Source of the DNA: Winogradskya humida
GTDB taxonomy: Bacteria; Actinomycetota; Actinomycetes; Mycobacteriales; Micromonosporaceae
Assembly (NCBI RefSeq): GCF_016862215.1
Contig: NZ_BOMN01000076.1
Span: 1 to 33,766 of the forward strand
Reading direction: 5' to 3'
Length of the DNA: 33,766 nt
Shown: one piece after another, positions 22,279 to 30,217 of the stretch
Layout of the letters: the number at the start of each line of letters is the position of its first letter
Numbering within the stretch: the stretch's first letter is position 1
The notes under the pieces: model-generated
What the model saw: only the letters and a program-made list of their open reading frames with translations
Databases searched by the model: none
What the model was told of the DNA's origin: nothing
Position numbers and translations under genes: made by a program

Positions 22279-22577
22279 GACTCCTCCAGGTGTCGTTCGA
22301 GGGCATCCAGGTGGGTGCCCCACAGCCGGCGGTAGGGGGCGAGCCAGCGTTCGAGGGCGCGGAACGGCTCCGGTTCGAGGCGGTAGATGCGCTGCTGGGC
22401 GGCCGTACGGCTGGAGACGAAGCCCGCCTCCCGCAAGACCTTGAGGTGTTTGGAGACGGCCGGCTGGCTCATGGCGAGGGCGTCGACGAGGCTGCCGACG
22501 CTGCATTCGGTGACGCGCAGCTCGTCGAGGATGCGGCGGCGGACGGGTTCGGCCAGCACCGTGATGGGATCCACCAT
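22275..22577 (-). CDS. ArsR-type winged-helix regulator
   Basis: This 100-residue regulator shows VDPITVLAEPVRRRILDELR, then CSVGSLVDALAMSQPAVSKH followed by LKVLREAGFVSSR, a textbook ArsR helix-turn-helix and wing. The metal-binding ELCVCDL-type motif is missing, so it likely senses something other than arsenic or zinc. The start is ATG 22577; the frame upstream to 22607 runs through an AT-rich promoter. It should control its own operon with the SRPBCC gene. Confidence 0.92.
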   Translation of the reverse strand: MVDPITVLAEPVRRRILDELRVTECSVGSLVDALAMSQPAVSKHLKVLREAGFVSSRTAAQQRIYRLEPEPFRALERWLAPYRRLWGTHLDALERHLEES

Positions 22578-22585
22578 GCCTGTCA

Positions 22586-22620
22586 CGTTATATAACCGCT
22601 CAGGCATTTACAAGCGCTCA
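22586..22620 (-). promoter_or_regulatory. arsR promoter and direct-repeat operator
   Basis: On the minus strand, TGAGCGCTT (22620-22612) and TGAGCGGTT (22602-22594) form a direct repeat at 18-base spacing, followed by TTATATAAC, the only strongly AT-rich patch nearby and a good -10 region. The transcript would begin only a few bases before the ATG at 22577. Confidence 0.5.
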
Positions 22621-22646
22621 AAAAGGCCGCCCGCAAGGGACGGCCC
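22620..22646 (-). terminator. Rho-independent terminator of citrate synthase
   Basis: On the minus strand, GGGCCGTCCC-TTGC-GGGCGGCC is followed by TTTTT. The stem has one bulged T. It lies ten bases past the citrate synthase stop and is one of the few classical terminators in this window. Confidence 0.85.
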
Positions 22647-22655
22647 AGATGAGTG

Positions 22656-23939
22656 TCAGCGCTCGGTGATCGGGACGAACTGGCGTTCCGCCTCACCGGT
22701 GTAGAGCTGGCGCGGGCGGCCGATCTTGGTGCTGGCGTCGCCGGCCTGCTCGCTCCACTGCGCGATCCAGCCGGGCAGGCGGCCCAGCGCGAACAGCACC
22801 GTGAACATCTTGGTCGGGAAGCCCAGGGCCTTGTAGATCAGGCCCGTGTAGAAGTCCACGTTGGGGTACAGCTTGCGGGACACGAAGTAGTCGTCCGCGA
22901 GGGCGATCTCCTCGAGCTGGAAGGCGATCTCCAGCAGCGGGTCCGGCTTCTCCATCGTGGCCAGGACCTCCTGGGCGGCCTTCTTCACGATGGCGGCGCG
23001 CGGGTCGTAGTTCTTGTAGACCCGGTGGCCGAAGCCCATCAGCTTGACGCCCTTCTCCTTCGCCTTGACGCGGCGCACGAAGGACTGGACGTCGCCGCCG
23101 TCGGCGCGGATCTGCTCGAGCATCTCGAGCACCGCCGAGTTGGCGCCGCCGTGCAGCGGGCCGGACAGGGCGTTGATGCCCGCCGAGACCGACGCGAACA
23201 GGTTGGCCTGCGCGGAGCCGACCAGCCGCACCGTCGACGTGGAGCAGTTCTGCTCGTGGTCGGCGTGCAGCACGAAGAGCATGTCGAGGATCTTCGCGAT
23301 CTTCGGGTCGACCTCGTAGTCGACGGTCGGCAGGCCGAACGTCATCCGCAGGAAGTTGTCGACGTAGTCGAGCGAGTTGTCCGGGTAGGGCAGCGGGTGC
23401 CCGATGGACTTCTTGTACGCGTACGCCGCGATGGTCGGAAGCTTCGCCATGAGCCTGATCCCGGAGATCTCGACCTGCTCGGGGTCGGTCGGGTCCAGCG
23501 CGTCCTGGTAGAACGTCGACAGCGCGGTGACGGCGGACGAGAGGACCGCCATCGGGTGCGCGTCACGCGGGAAGCCGGAGAAGAAGGCGCGCATCTCCTC
23601 CTGCAGCAGCGTGTGCACGCGGATCTTGTCGGCGAACTCGGCGAGTTGCGCCGGGGTCGGCAGGGCGTCGTGGATCAGCAGGTAGGAGACTTCCAGGAAG
23701 GAAGCCTTGCCCGCGAGCTGCTCGATCGGGAAGCCCCTGTAACGAAGAATGCCGGCGTCACCATCGATGTAGGTGATCGCCGACGCGCAGGAGGCCGTGT
23801 TCACGAAGCCCTGGTCGAGGGTGACGTAACCGGTCTCCTTGAGGAGGGTGCTGATCTCGATGCCACCGGGGCCCTCGACCGCCGGGCGCACCGGCAGAGA
23901 AAGTTGGCCACCAGGGTGGTCGAGCTTGACATCCGTCAT
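22656..23939 (-). CDS. gltA: citrate synthase
   Basis: This 427-residue enzyme condenses acetyl-CoA with oxaloacetate, the entry step of the citric acid cycle. Active-site residues are in place: H263 in PLHGGANSAV, H305 in MGFGHRVYKNYDPRA and D362 in YPNVDFYTG. H228 in HADHEQN is also conserved. The length and the N-terminal beta-rich segment (IEISTLLKETGYVTLDQGF) fit the hexameric type II bacterial enzymes. The start is ATG 23939 after GAGGGAAATAC. The gene stands alone with its own terminator and is divergent from a universal stress protein across 178 bases. Confidence 0.97.
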   Translation of the reverse strand: MTDVKLDHPGGQLSLPVRPAVEGPGGIEISTLLKETGYVTLDQGFVNTASCASAITYIDGDAGILRYRGFPIEQLAGKASFLEVSYLLIHDALPTPAQLAEFADKIRVHTLLQEEMRAFFSGFPRDAHPMAVLSSAVTALSTFYQDALDPTDPEQVEISGIRLMAKLPTIAAYAYKKSIGHPLPYPDNSLDYVDNFLRMTFGLPTVDYEVDPKIAKILDMLFVLHADHEQNCSTSTVRLVGSAQANLFASVSAGINALSGPLHGGANSAVLEMLEQIRADGGDVQSFVRRVKAKEKGVKLMGFGHRVYKNYDPRAAIVKKAAQEVLATMEKPDPLLEIAFQLEEIALADDYFVSRKLYPNVDFYTGLIYKALGFPTKMFTVLFALGRLPGWIAQWSEQAGDASTKIGRPRQLYTGEAERQFVPITER

Positions 23940-24061
23940 GTATTTCCCTCACTTCACCGGCAGATGTCGCCAATAACCTGCCGTTCACCGTAAACCCTCA
24001 AGCTGAACGGGTCATCAGCCGGTCGATCGCTGAGGGATTGATCACGAATACGTGCGGACCG

Positions 24062-24085
24062 TCACACCATAGATAATGGTCGGTG
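24062..24085 (+). promoter_or_regulatory. possible promoter of the universal stress protein gene
   Basis: ACCAT-AGATA-ATGGT (24066-24080) is a small inverted repeat that contains GATAAT (24072-24077), a fair -10 hexamer. No clear -35 was seen. The gene starts 40 bases further on. Confidence 0.3.
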
Positions 24086-24117
24086 AAGCATCCTCGTGGT
24101 GCAGAGGTGGTGAACCG

Positions 24118-24975
24118 ATGCAGATACCTGATAAGGCTCCCGTCGTCGTGGCGGTCAGCGGATCCTCCGCCGGCCTCGCCGCTGTACGTCTCGCCGCCCG
24201 GGAGGCGGCCGCGCGCGGGCTCACGTTGCTGGTCCTGCACGCATTTTCCTGGCCGGGCACGCGATACACCGATGATCCTCCCGATTATGGCGATGCGCGA
24301 CACGAAGCCGATCAGATAGTGAACGAAGCGATGGCGTCGGCGCGGCGTTCCGCTCCGGGCGTACCCGTGAAAGGCAAGGTGGCGGACGGCCTGGCCGTGC
24401 GCGAGTTGCTGATCCAGAGTCGCCGCGCGGCACTGCTCGTCCTGGGCGACGACGCCCTGGCCGGCGGGATGCGGTTACCCGCGGATTCCGTGCTCGTGCA
24501 GGTGGTGTCGCGGGCCCGCTGCCCGGTGGTGGTCGCCCGGGGTGTGCGGCCGCCGTCCGGTCCGATGCTGGCCGCTGTGGACGGCTCCCCCAGTTCGATG
24601 CTCGCGTTGCGGCTCGCCGCGGCCGAGGCGCAGCGCCGGCAGATCCCCCTGGACGTGGCCCATGTGGTCGGTGAGGCCGGCGAGGCGGCCGGCTCACGCC
24701 TGCTGCAACGCATGGTGGACGAGATACCAGGCATTCCACGGGTACGCCCGCAGCTGCTGATCGGCGAACCTGCGTCAACTCTGCTCCGCGCGTCGCGCCG
24801 GGCTCGCATGATGGTGGTGGGACCACGGGGCACCGACGGCAGTTCGCTGCTGGGCGCCGTGGCCTCGGAGTTGCTGCGCCGCTGCGCCTGCCCGACCGTG
24901 TTTGTCCACGGAACCCCTGCCGGGCACGCCCCGGTGGACGGTACGGTGCCTTCGGCGGGAGCGCTGATCAGCTGA
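24118..24975 (+). CDS. tandem universal stress protein
   Basis: This 285-residue protein has two UspA domains in tandem: residues about 8-145 (VVVAVSGSSAGLAAVRLA...VVVAR) and about 153-270 (MLAAVDGSPSSMLALRLAAA...TVFVHG). The second domain has VVGPRGTDGSSLLGAVASEL, a degraded form of the G-x2-G-x9-G ATP site with Val at the last Gly position, so nucleotide binding is uncertain. Tandem Usp proteins in actinobacteria respond to hypoxia or stationary phase (family knowledge). The start is ATG 24118 after GAGGTGG. It stands 25 bases before a GGDEF-EAL gene in the same direction and may be co-transcribed with it. Confidence 0.9.
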   Translation: MQIPDKAPVVVAVSGSSAGLAAVRLAAREAAARGLTLLVLHAFSWPGTRYTDDPPDYGDARHEADQIVNEAMASARRSAPGVPVKGKVADGLAVRELLIQSRRAALLVLGDDALAGGMRLPADSVLVQVVSRARCPVVVARGVRPPSGPMLAAVDGSPSSMLALRLAAAEAQRRQIPLDVAHVVGEAGEAAGSRLLQRMVDEIPGIPRVRPQLLIGEPASTLLRASRRARMMVVGPRGTDGSSLLGAVASELLRRCACPTVFVHGTPAGHAPVDGTVPSAGALIS

Positions 24976-25000
24976 CACGGGTGCCAGGGGGCGATGCGGG

Positions 25001-27304
25001 GTGCGATCCACTGCCCATCCACCCGCGGCTCCGCCCGCCCGCGGGCAGCGGTCGTGGCAGCTGTTCGGTGCGGCCGGGCTGGCGGCGACGGTCGTCTACG
25101 TCCTCGACCTGTCCCCCGCCGCCAACGCCGCCTGCTTCCTGATCATCGGTCTCGGCGCCGCCGTGGCGTGTTTCGCCGGGCCGCGCCGGTTCCACGCCGA
25201 GCCGCGCGCCGCGTGGCCGTTCATGGCGCTGACCGGGCTGTGTTTCGTGGCCGGGGTGGTGCTGCGCCCCACGGTCACCGCCGAGCCGCTACTGGCCGAC
25301 GCGATGATCGTCCCGGGGTACGTCCTGCTCGGCGTCTTCTTCGCGATCCTGCTCCGCGCGCGGGGCAGCGTCGAGCGCCACGCCGTCCTCGACGGGCTGA
25401 TCGTGTGTGTCGCCGGGGCCATCACGAGCGCGCTGCTGCTCGCCTTCCCGGCCGCCGCGATCGAGGGACGCCCCGCGATCGAGTCGGTGCTCGCCGGGCT
25501 CTACCCCGCGTTCGACGTGGTGCTGCTGGCGCTGGGCATCAACCTGACCTTCACCGCGCGGACGTGGCCGGTGAGCCTGTCGCTGCTGGTGTCCTGCATC
25601 GCGCTGCTCATCGCCGGCGACGTCGCGTACAGCATCATCGGGACGTACGGCTTCACGTACGTCTCGCCGGTGTTCGATCTCCCGTTCCTGCTGACGTTCA
25701 CCCTGCTCGGGGTCGCCGCGCTGCACCCGTCGGTGGTGGAGCTCGGGCACGCCGACCGGCATCCGGTGCAGGCCTGGTCGTGGCGGCGGATGCTGCTGCT
25801 CGTGCCCGCGGTCGCGACCCCGTTCGTGCTGCTGGTGACCAGCGGCGGCACCTTCACCGCCCGGGTGGTGATCGGGGCGGGCGGCGCTGCGATCGTCGCG
25901 CTGCTGCTGCTGCGCGCGGTCTCCGCGGTGCAGGCGCAGGTCGAGGCGCAGCTGCACTCCGAGTTCCAGGCGATGCACGACCCGCTGACCGGGCTGCCCA
26001 ACCGGCGCAGCATCGCCGCCGCCGTCGAGGCTCTCGTCACGGCGGCCCCCGCGCAGGGCCCGGCCCGGGTCTGGGTGACGTTCCTCGACCTCGACGGCTT
26101 CAAGTGGGTCAACGACTCGTGGGGCCACGACGCCGGTGACCAGCTGGTCATCGAGGTGGCCGCGCGGCTGCGGGCGGCGCTGCCGGCGGGTACGGCGCTG
26201 GCCCGGGTCGGCGGCGACGAGTTCGTGGTCGCGTACGTCGGCGAGGAGCAGGGCGCGCTGCGGCTGGTCGACGAGATGCAGGGCTGTTTCTCCTCCCCGC
26301 TGCCGGTGCGCGACACCGAGGTCGTCATCAGCGCCTCCATCGGGCTGGCCCACGCCCCGGGCGGCGGTGACCCCGCGATGACCACCGAGGCGCTGCTGCG
26401 CGACGCCGACACCGCGATGTACCGGTCGAAGTCCGAGGGTCCGGGCCGCGCCACCATCTTCGACACGTCCATGCACGACCGGGTCCGGGAGCGCATCGAG
26501 CTGGAGAGCGCGCTGCGCGTCGCCCTCAACGAGGGCCAGCTGCACGTGGTCTACCAGCCCATCGTGCGCCTGGAGACGGGCCGACCGCACGGCGCCGAGG
26601 CCCTGGTCCGCTGGAACCACCCGCAGCGCGGTGCGATCCCGCCGATGACGTTCATCCCGGTCGCCGAGGAGTCCGGGATGATCGGCGCGCTCGGCACCTG
26701 GGTCCGCAACGAGGCACTGCACCAGCTCGCCGAGTGGCGCGCCGACGGCACCGTCGACGGCGACTTCTACATGTCGATCAACGTGTCGCCGAAGCAGCTC
26801 GCCGAGCCGAACCTGCCGCTGATCGTCTCCGCCGAGCTGCTGCGCTACGGCGTGCCGTCCTCCGCGGTCGCGCTGGAGATGACCGAGTCGGTCATGGTCG
26901 ACGGCGGCGGGGTTGCCGCGAAGGTCCTGTTCGAGCTGCGCGAGCTGGGTCTGCGCCTGCTCGTCGACGACTTCGGCACGGGCTTCTCCGCGCTGGGCTA
27001 TCTGCGCCGCTTCCCGGTCACCGGGGTGAAGGTCGACCGCTCGTTCGTCTCCGGGCTCGGCGACGGCGGTGAGGACGAGGAGATCGTCCGCGCGGTCGTC
27101 GCGATGAGCCGCGCGCTCGGGCTCAGCATCGTCGCCGAGGGAGTGGAAACACGCATTCAGCGTGACGCTCTGGCCGCCGTCGGCGTTACACAGGGTCAGG
27201 GCTGGCTCTGGGGCCCCGGGGTCACCCCGGGTGACTTCGCCCTGCACTGGGCCGCGGACCGGCACGTGCCCGGTCCCGCTCCGCTCACGGCTGGTAATTC
27301 TTAG
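25001..27304 (+). CDS. membrane GGDEF-EAL cyclic-di-GMP protein
   Basis: This 767-residue protein has about eight to nine hydrophobic segments in residues 20-310, forming a membrane sensor. A GGDEF domain follows (DPLTGLPNRRS, with intact GGDEF at 404-408), then an EAL domain (E533-A-L, then NVS, EMTES, DDFGTG, VKVDRSFV, EGVET and a terminal QGQGWLWG). All catalytic EAL positions I can identify are present, so both synthesis and breakdown of cyclic-di-GMP are possible. No R-x-x-D inhibitory site is seen five residues before GGDEF. It starts at GTG 25001 with AGGGGG slightly distant. It probably links an envelope or environmental signal to c-di-GMP, which in actinomycetes controls development (family knowledge). 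Confidence 0.94.
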   Translation: MRSTAHPPAAPPARGQRSWQLFGAAGLAATVVYVLDLSPAANAACFLIIGLGAAVACFAGPRRFHAEPRAAWPFMALTGLCFVAGVVLRPTVTAEPLLADAMIVPGYVLLGVFFAILLRARGSVERHAVLDGLIVCVAGAITSALLLAFPAAAIEGRPAIESVLAGLYPAFDVVLLALGINLTFTARTWPVSLSLLVSCIALLIAGDVAYSIIGTYGFTYVSPVFDLPFLLTFTLLGVAALHPSVVELGHADRHPVQAWSWRRMLLLVPAVATPFVLLVTSGGTFTARVVIGAGGAAIVALLLLRAVSAVQAQVEAQLHSEFQAMHDPLTGLPNRRSIAAAVEALVTAAPAQGPARVWVTFLDLDGFKWVNDSWGHDAGDQLVIEVAARLRAALPAGTALARVGGDEFVVAYVGEEQGALRLVDEMQGCFSSPLPVRDTEVVISASIGLAHAPGGGDPAMTTEALLRDADTAMYRSKSEGPGRATIFDTSMHDRVRERIELESALRVALNEGQLHVVYQPIVRLETGRPHGAEALVRWNHPQRGAIPPMTFIPVAEESGMIGALGTWVRNEALHQLAEWRADGTVDGDFYMSINVSPKQLAEPNLPLIVSAELLRYGVPSSAVALEMTESVMVDGGGVAAKVLFELRELGLRLLVDDFGTGFSALGYLRRFPVTGVKVDRSFVSGLGDGGEDEEIVRAVVAMSRALGLSIVAEGVETRIQRDALAAVGVTQGQGWLWGPGVTPGDFALHWAADRHVPGPAPLTAGNS

Positions 27305-27505
27305 CCATCGGTCCAGCTCAACGGGCATCACCTTTACCTGATCGTGACAAACGTCCCGTGGACCCCTTCCGCACCGCCGGGCAGTCATGCATTATTCCCA
27401 CGGTCACGGTGATGCAGGACAAGTCCTCGGATCCGGGCCGGTGCTGCCGATCACATGAGAACGCGGTTCGCGGTGACGCGTCCGAGCGACCAGGGAGGCC
27501 ACGAC

Positions 27506-27673
27506 ATGGCGACATTGATCGGATCCGAGGGATCGACGATCTGGCTCGTGGCTGTGCTGCTCGTCCTGGCATCCGGGCTGGCAGCAGCCCTGCTTGCGGC
27601 CATCCGTGACGACGCCGCCCCGGTGCGGGTGCGCGCCGAGCGCCGTCCCCAGGGTGGACGCCCGATCGTGTAG
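27506..27673 (+). CDS. small single-span membrane protein
   Basis: A 55-residue protein starts at ATG 27506 after AGGGAGG at seven-base spacing. It has one hydrophobic helix (IWLVAVLLVLASGLAAALLA) followed by a basic, Arg-rich tail (RVRAERRPQGGRP), which would stay in the cytoplasm. No family is recognised. The good ribosome-binding site and the clean membrane topology support it as real. It lies just before exonuclease III, in the same direction. Confidence 0.65.
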   Translation: MATLIGSEGSTIWLVAVLLVLASGLAAALLAAIRDDAAPVRVRAERRPQGGRPIV

Positions 27674-27701
27674 GTCCGTGGCGATGCGGCAGGCTGGACT
27701 C

Positions 27702-28481
27702 ATGCGCTTCGCCACCTGGAACGTGAACTCGGTCAACGCCCGGCTCCCGCGGCTGCTGGAGTGGCTGGAGCAGACCGCGCCCGACGTGCTCTGCCTGCAG
27801 GAGACCAAGGTCGCCGCGGACGGCTTCCCCGACGCCGAGGTCAAGGCCCTCGGGTACGAGGTCGCCGCGTACGGTCAGGGCCGCTGGAACGGTGTCGCCC
27901 TGCTCTCCAAGGCCGGCCTCGACGACGTGCGGCGCGGCTTCGACGGCGAACCCGGTTATCCGGACCCCGAGGCGCGGGCCATCAGCGCCCTGTGCGGCGG
28001 GATCCGCTTCATCTGCGTGTACGTGCCGAACGGGCGGACGCCGGAGGACCCGCACTACGCGTACAAACTGTCGTGGCTCGCGGCCCTGCGCACCGCCCTG
28101 GCAGCGCAGAAAGGCCCGGCCGTGCTGACCGGCGACTTCAACGTCGCCCCCGCCGACGACGACGTGTGGGACATCGGGATCTTCGCCGGCTCCACCCACG
28201 TGACCCCGCCCGAACGCGACGCCCTCGCCGCCCTGCGCGACCTGGGCCTCACCGACGTCGTGCCGCGCCCCCTCAAGGGCGACCACCCCTTCACCTACTG
28301 GGACTACCGCGCCGGGATGTTCCACCAGAACAAGGGCATGCGGATCGACCTCGTGTACGCCACCCCCGACGTCGCCGCCGCGGTCACCGACGCGTACGTC
28401 GACCGGGAGGCCCGCAAGGGCAAAGGCCCCTCCGACCACGCGCCCGTCGTGATCGACATCAGCCCCGGTTCGGGGTTCTGA
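27702..28481 (+). CDS. xth: exodeoxyribonuclease III
   Basis: This 259-residue AP endonuclease / 3'-5' exonuclease acts in base-excision repair. The metal and catalytic motifs are clear: MRFATWNVNSVNARLPRLL (Asn), CLQETKV (Glu), YVPNG (Tyr), TGDFNVAP (Asp and Asn) and GPSDHAPVV (Asp-His). The length fits the family. I prefer ATG 27702, where the family usually begins; ATG 27684 is in frame but neither has a strong ribosome-binding site. Confidence 0.95.
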   Translation: MRFATWNVNSVNARLPRLLEWLEQTAPDVLCLQETKVAADGFPDAEVKALGYEVAAYGQGRWNGVALLSKAGLDDVRRGFDGEPGYPDPEARAISALCGGIRFICVYVPNGRTPEDPHYAYKLSWLAALRTALAAQKGPAVLTGDFNVAPADDDVWDIGIFAGSTHVTPPERDALAALRDLGLTDVVPRPLKGDHPFTYWDYRAGMFHQNKGMRIDLVYATPDVAAAVTDAYVDREARKGKGPSDHAPVVIDISPGSGF

Positions 28482-28537
28482 GCCGCGCCCCCGGGCCGCC
28501 CCTCGCGTAAGGTGAGGTGGATGAGAGGAGGACCGGC

Positions 28538-30217
28538 ATGAGTCAGCTACCCATCCAGGGCGGAACCCGCACCCTCGGTCCCCCCGCCCCTGACCTGCTA
28601 CGCGCTGACCTGCTGCGCGCTGACCTGTTGCGCGCTGCCCTTGACGCGTCCCGCGAGGCGATCATCCTGTGCGCCGCCGACGACGACACGATCGTTCTCG
28701 TCAACGCGGCGGCCGCAGCGCTGGTCCCCGGGCTCGACCCCGGCGCGCTCCAGGCTCTCGAAGCATCGACGATCGAGCACGACGGCCGCCGGTTGAAAGG
28801 TGAGCGCCGCCGCCTCGACGACGACCACTACGCGTGGTATCTGCGCGATTGCACCGACGAGGAGCTCCAGGCCGAGAAGTTCCGTGCCGAGCGCGCCCGG
28901 ACGGCGTTCCTCGACGAGGCCGGGCGGCGGCTGACCGCGTCGCTCAACCAGCGGCGCGTCCTGCGTACGACGGTGGAGCTCGCCGTGGCGCACCTCGCCG
29001 ACGCCGCCGTGGTGGTCCTGCCCGTCCGCCGCCGGCACAGCGAATGGATCCGGCTCGTCTCCGGTGGAACCACCGAGGAGGGCACGCTGCGCGAAAGCGT
29101 CCTCAGCGAGGTCCCCGGGCTCGAGGAGGCCCTCGGCGGCTTCCCGCCCATCCCCAGCCGCTGGCTCGACGCCTCCCAGGTGCCGGCCTGGCTGCTGCCC
29201 GGCGACGCCGCCCCGGTCGGCGCGCTGCTGGTCACCCCACTGCCCGGCAACGCCGAGCCGGCCGGTGCGCTGATCCTCGCCCGCCACGGCGCCGCCTTCT
29301 CCGCCGACGACGAAGCGCTGGCCCGGATCTTCGCCGCCCGCGCCGGAGCGGCCATCGCGGCCGCCGCGCTCTACCGCGACCAGGTCGACACCGCCGCGAT
29401 CCTGCAGGCCGACCTGCTCCCCCCGGAGCTGCCCCAGCCCGACGGCATAGAGCTGATCGGCTCCTACCAGGCCGCCCGCGACGCCCTCAGCATCGGCGGC
29501 GACTTCTACGACGTCTACGAAGCCACCCCGGCCAGCCCCGACACCATCGTCGTGCTCGGCGACGTCTGCGGCAAAGGCCCCGAGGCCGCCGTGCTCACCG
29601 GCAAGATCCGCCAGACCCTGCGCGCGCTGCACCTCGTCGAGGACGACCCCGAGGTCATGCTCTCGGTGCTCAACCGCGCCCTGCTCAGCTCCGGGCGCCA
29701 GCACCGCTTCGCCACGATGGTCATCGGCGCGATCAGCCGCGCCGAGCACGGCAGGCTCCGCGTCACCCTCGCCACCGGCGGCCACCCCGTCCCGCTGATC
29801 CTGCGCACCGACGGCACCGTCGAGGCCGCACCCATCCGCGGCACCCTGATCGGTGTCGTCCCCGAAATCACCGTCCAGCCCGCCACCGTCGAGCTCGCCC
29901 CCGGCGAGACCTGCCTGCTCTACAGCGACGGGCTCACCGAGGCCCGCGGCGGCCCCACCGGCCAGGACCAGTGGGGCGAGGCCCGGCTGCGCGACGCCCT
30001 CGCCGGCTGCCGCGGCATGCCCGGCGACGCCGCCGTCGAACGCCTCCGCCAGCTCGTCTCCGACTGGGTCCACGGCGGCGTCCGCGATGACATCGCCATG
30101 CTCGCCGTCCGCGCGCCCGCCCGGACCCGCCTCAGCCTGATGGACACCGGCGTCGCCGCCACCTCCCCGTTCGCCATCGACGCCCGGCGGGGTGAGCGGC
30201 GAGGACGGGCCCGCTGA
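28538..30217 (+). CDS. PAS-GAF-SpoIIE (PP2C-type) protein phosphatase
   Basis: This 559-residue protein starts at ATG 28538 after AGGAGG. Residues 18-33 carry three DLLRA repeats. A PAS-like domain (about 33-105, ALDASREAIILCAADDDTIV) leads through a short helix into a GAF domain (about 125-280) and a SpoIIE-type PP2C domain (about 300-540). Metal-binding acidic motifs are present: GGDFYDVY (D322), GDVCGKGPEAA (D342), SDGLTEARG and VRDDIAML. It should dephosphorylate a serine on an anti-sigma-factor antagonist, so controlling an alternative sigma factor; no such antagonist is in the window. Its stop shares a base with the ATG of the B12-binding gene (TGATG), strongly suggesting that protein regulates or partners it. 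Confidence 0.92.
   Translation: MSQLPIQGGTRTLGPPAPDLLRADLLRADLLRAALDASREAIILCAADDDTIVLVNAAAAALVPGLDPGALQALEASTIEHDGRRLKGERRRLDDDHYAWYLRDCTDEELQAEKFRAERARTAFLDEAGRRLTASLNQRRVLRTTVELAVAHLADAAVVVLPVRRRHSEWIRLVSGGTTEEGTLRESVLSEVPGLEEALGGFPPIPSRWLDASQVPAWLLPGDAAPVGALLVTPLPGNAEPAGALILARHGAAFSADDEALARIFAARAGAAIAAAALYRDQVDTAAILQADLLPPELPQPDGIELIGSYQAARDALSIGGDFYDVYEATPASPDTIVVLGDVCGKGPEAAVLTGKIRQTLRALHLVEDDPEVMLSVLNRALLSSGRQHRFATMVIGAISRAEHGRLRVTLATGGHPVPLILRTDGTVEAAPIRGTLIGVVPEITVQPATVELAPGETCLLYSDGLTEARGGPTGQDQWGEARLRDALAGCRGMPGDAAVERLRQLVSDWVHGGVRDDIAMLAVRAPARTRLSLMDTGVAATSPFAIDARRGERRGRAR
28592..28636 (+). repeat. three 15-bp units encoding DLLRA
   Basis: GACCTGCTACGCGCT, GACCTGCTGCGCGCT and GACCTGTTGCGCGCT are consecutive in-frame units near the start of the phosphatase gene. 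They give a short amphipathic helix; differences are at third or synonymous positions only. Confidence 0.9.

Noticed and set aside
19135..22335. A plus-strand open frame of 1066 codons
   Set aside because: It runs antisense through the MmyB-like regulator, the FGGY kinase and the SRPBCC gene, all of which have clear motifs. Its composition (His, Arg, Gly, Val) is typical of antisense frames in GC-rich DNA.
25289..27388. A minus-strand open frame of 699 codons
   Set aside because: It is antisense to the GGDEF-EAL gene, whose catalytic motifs are intact.
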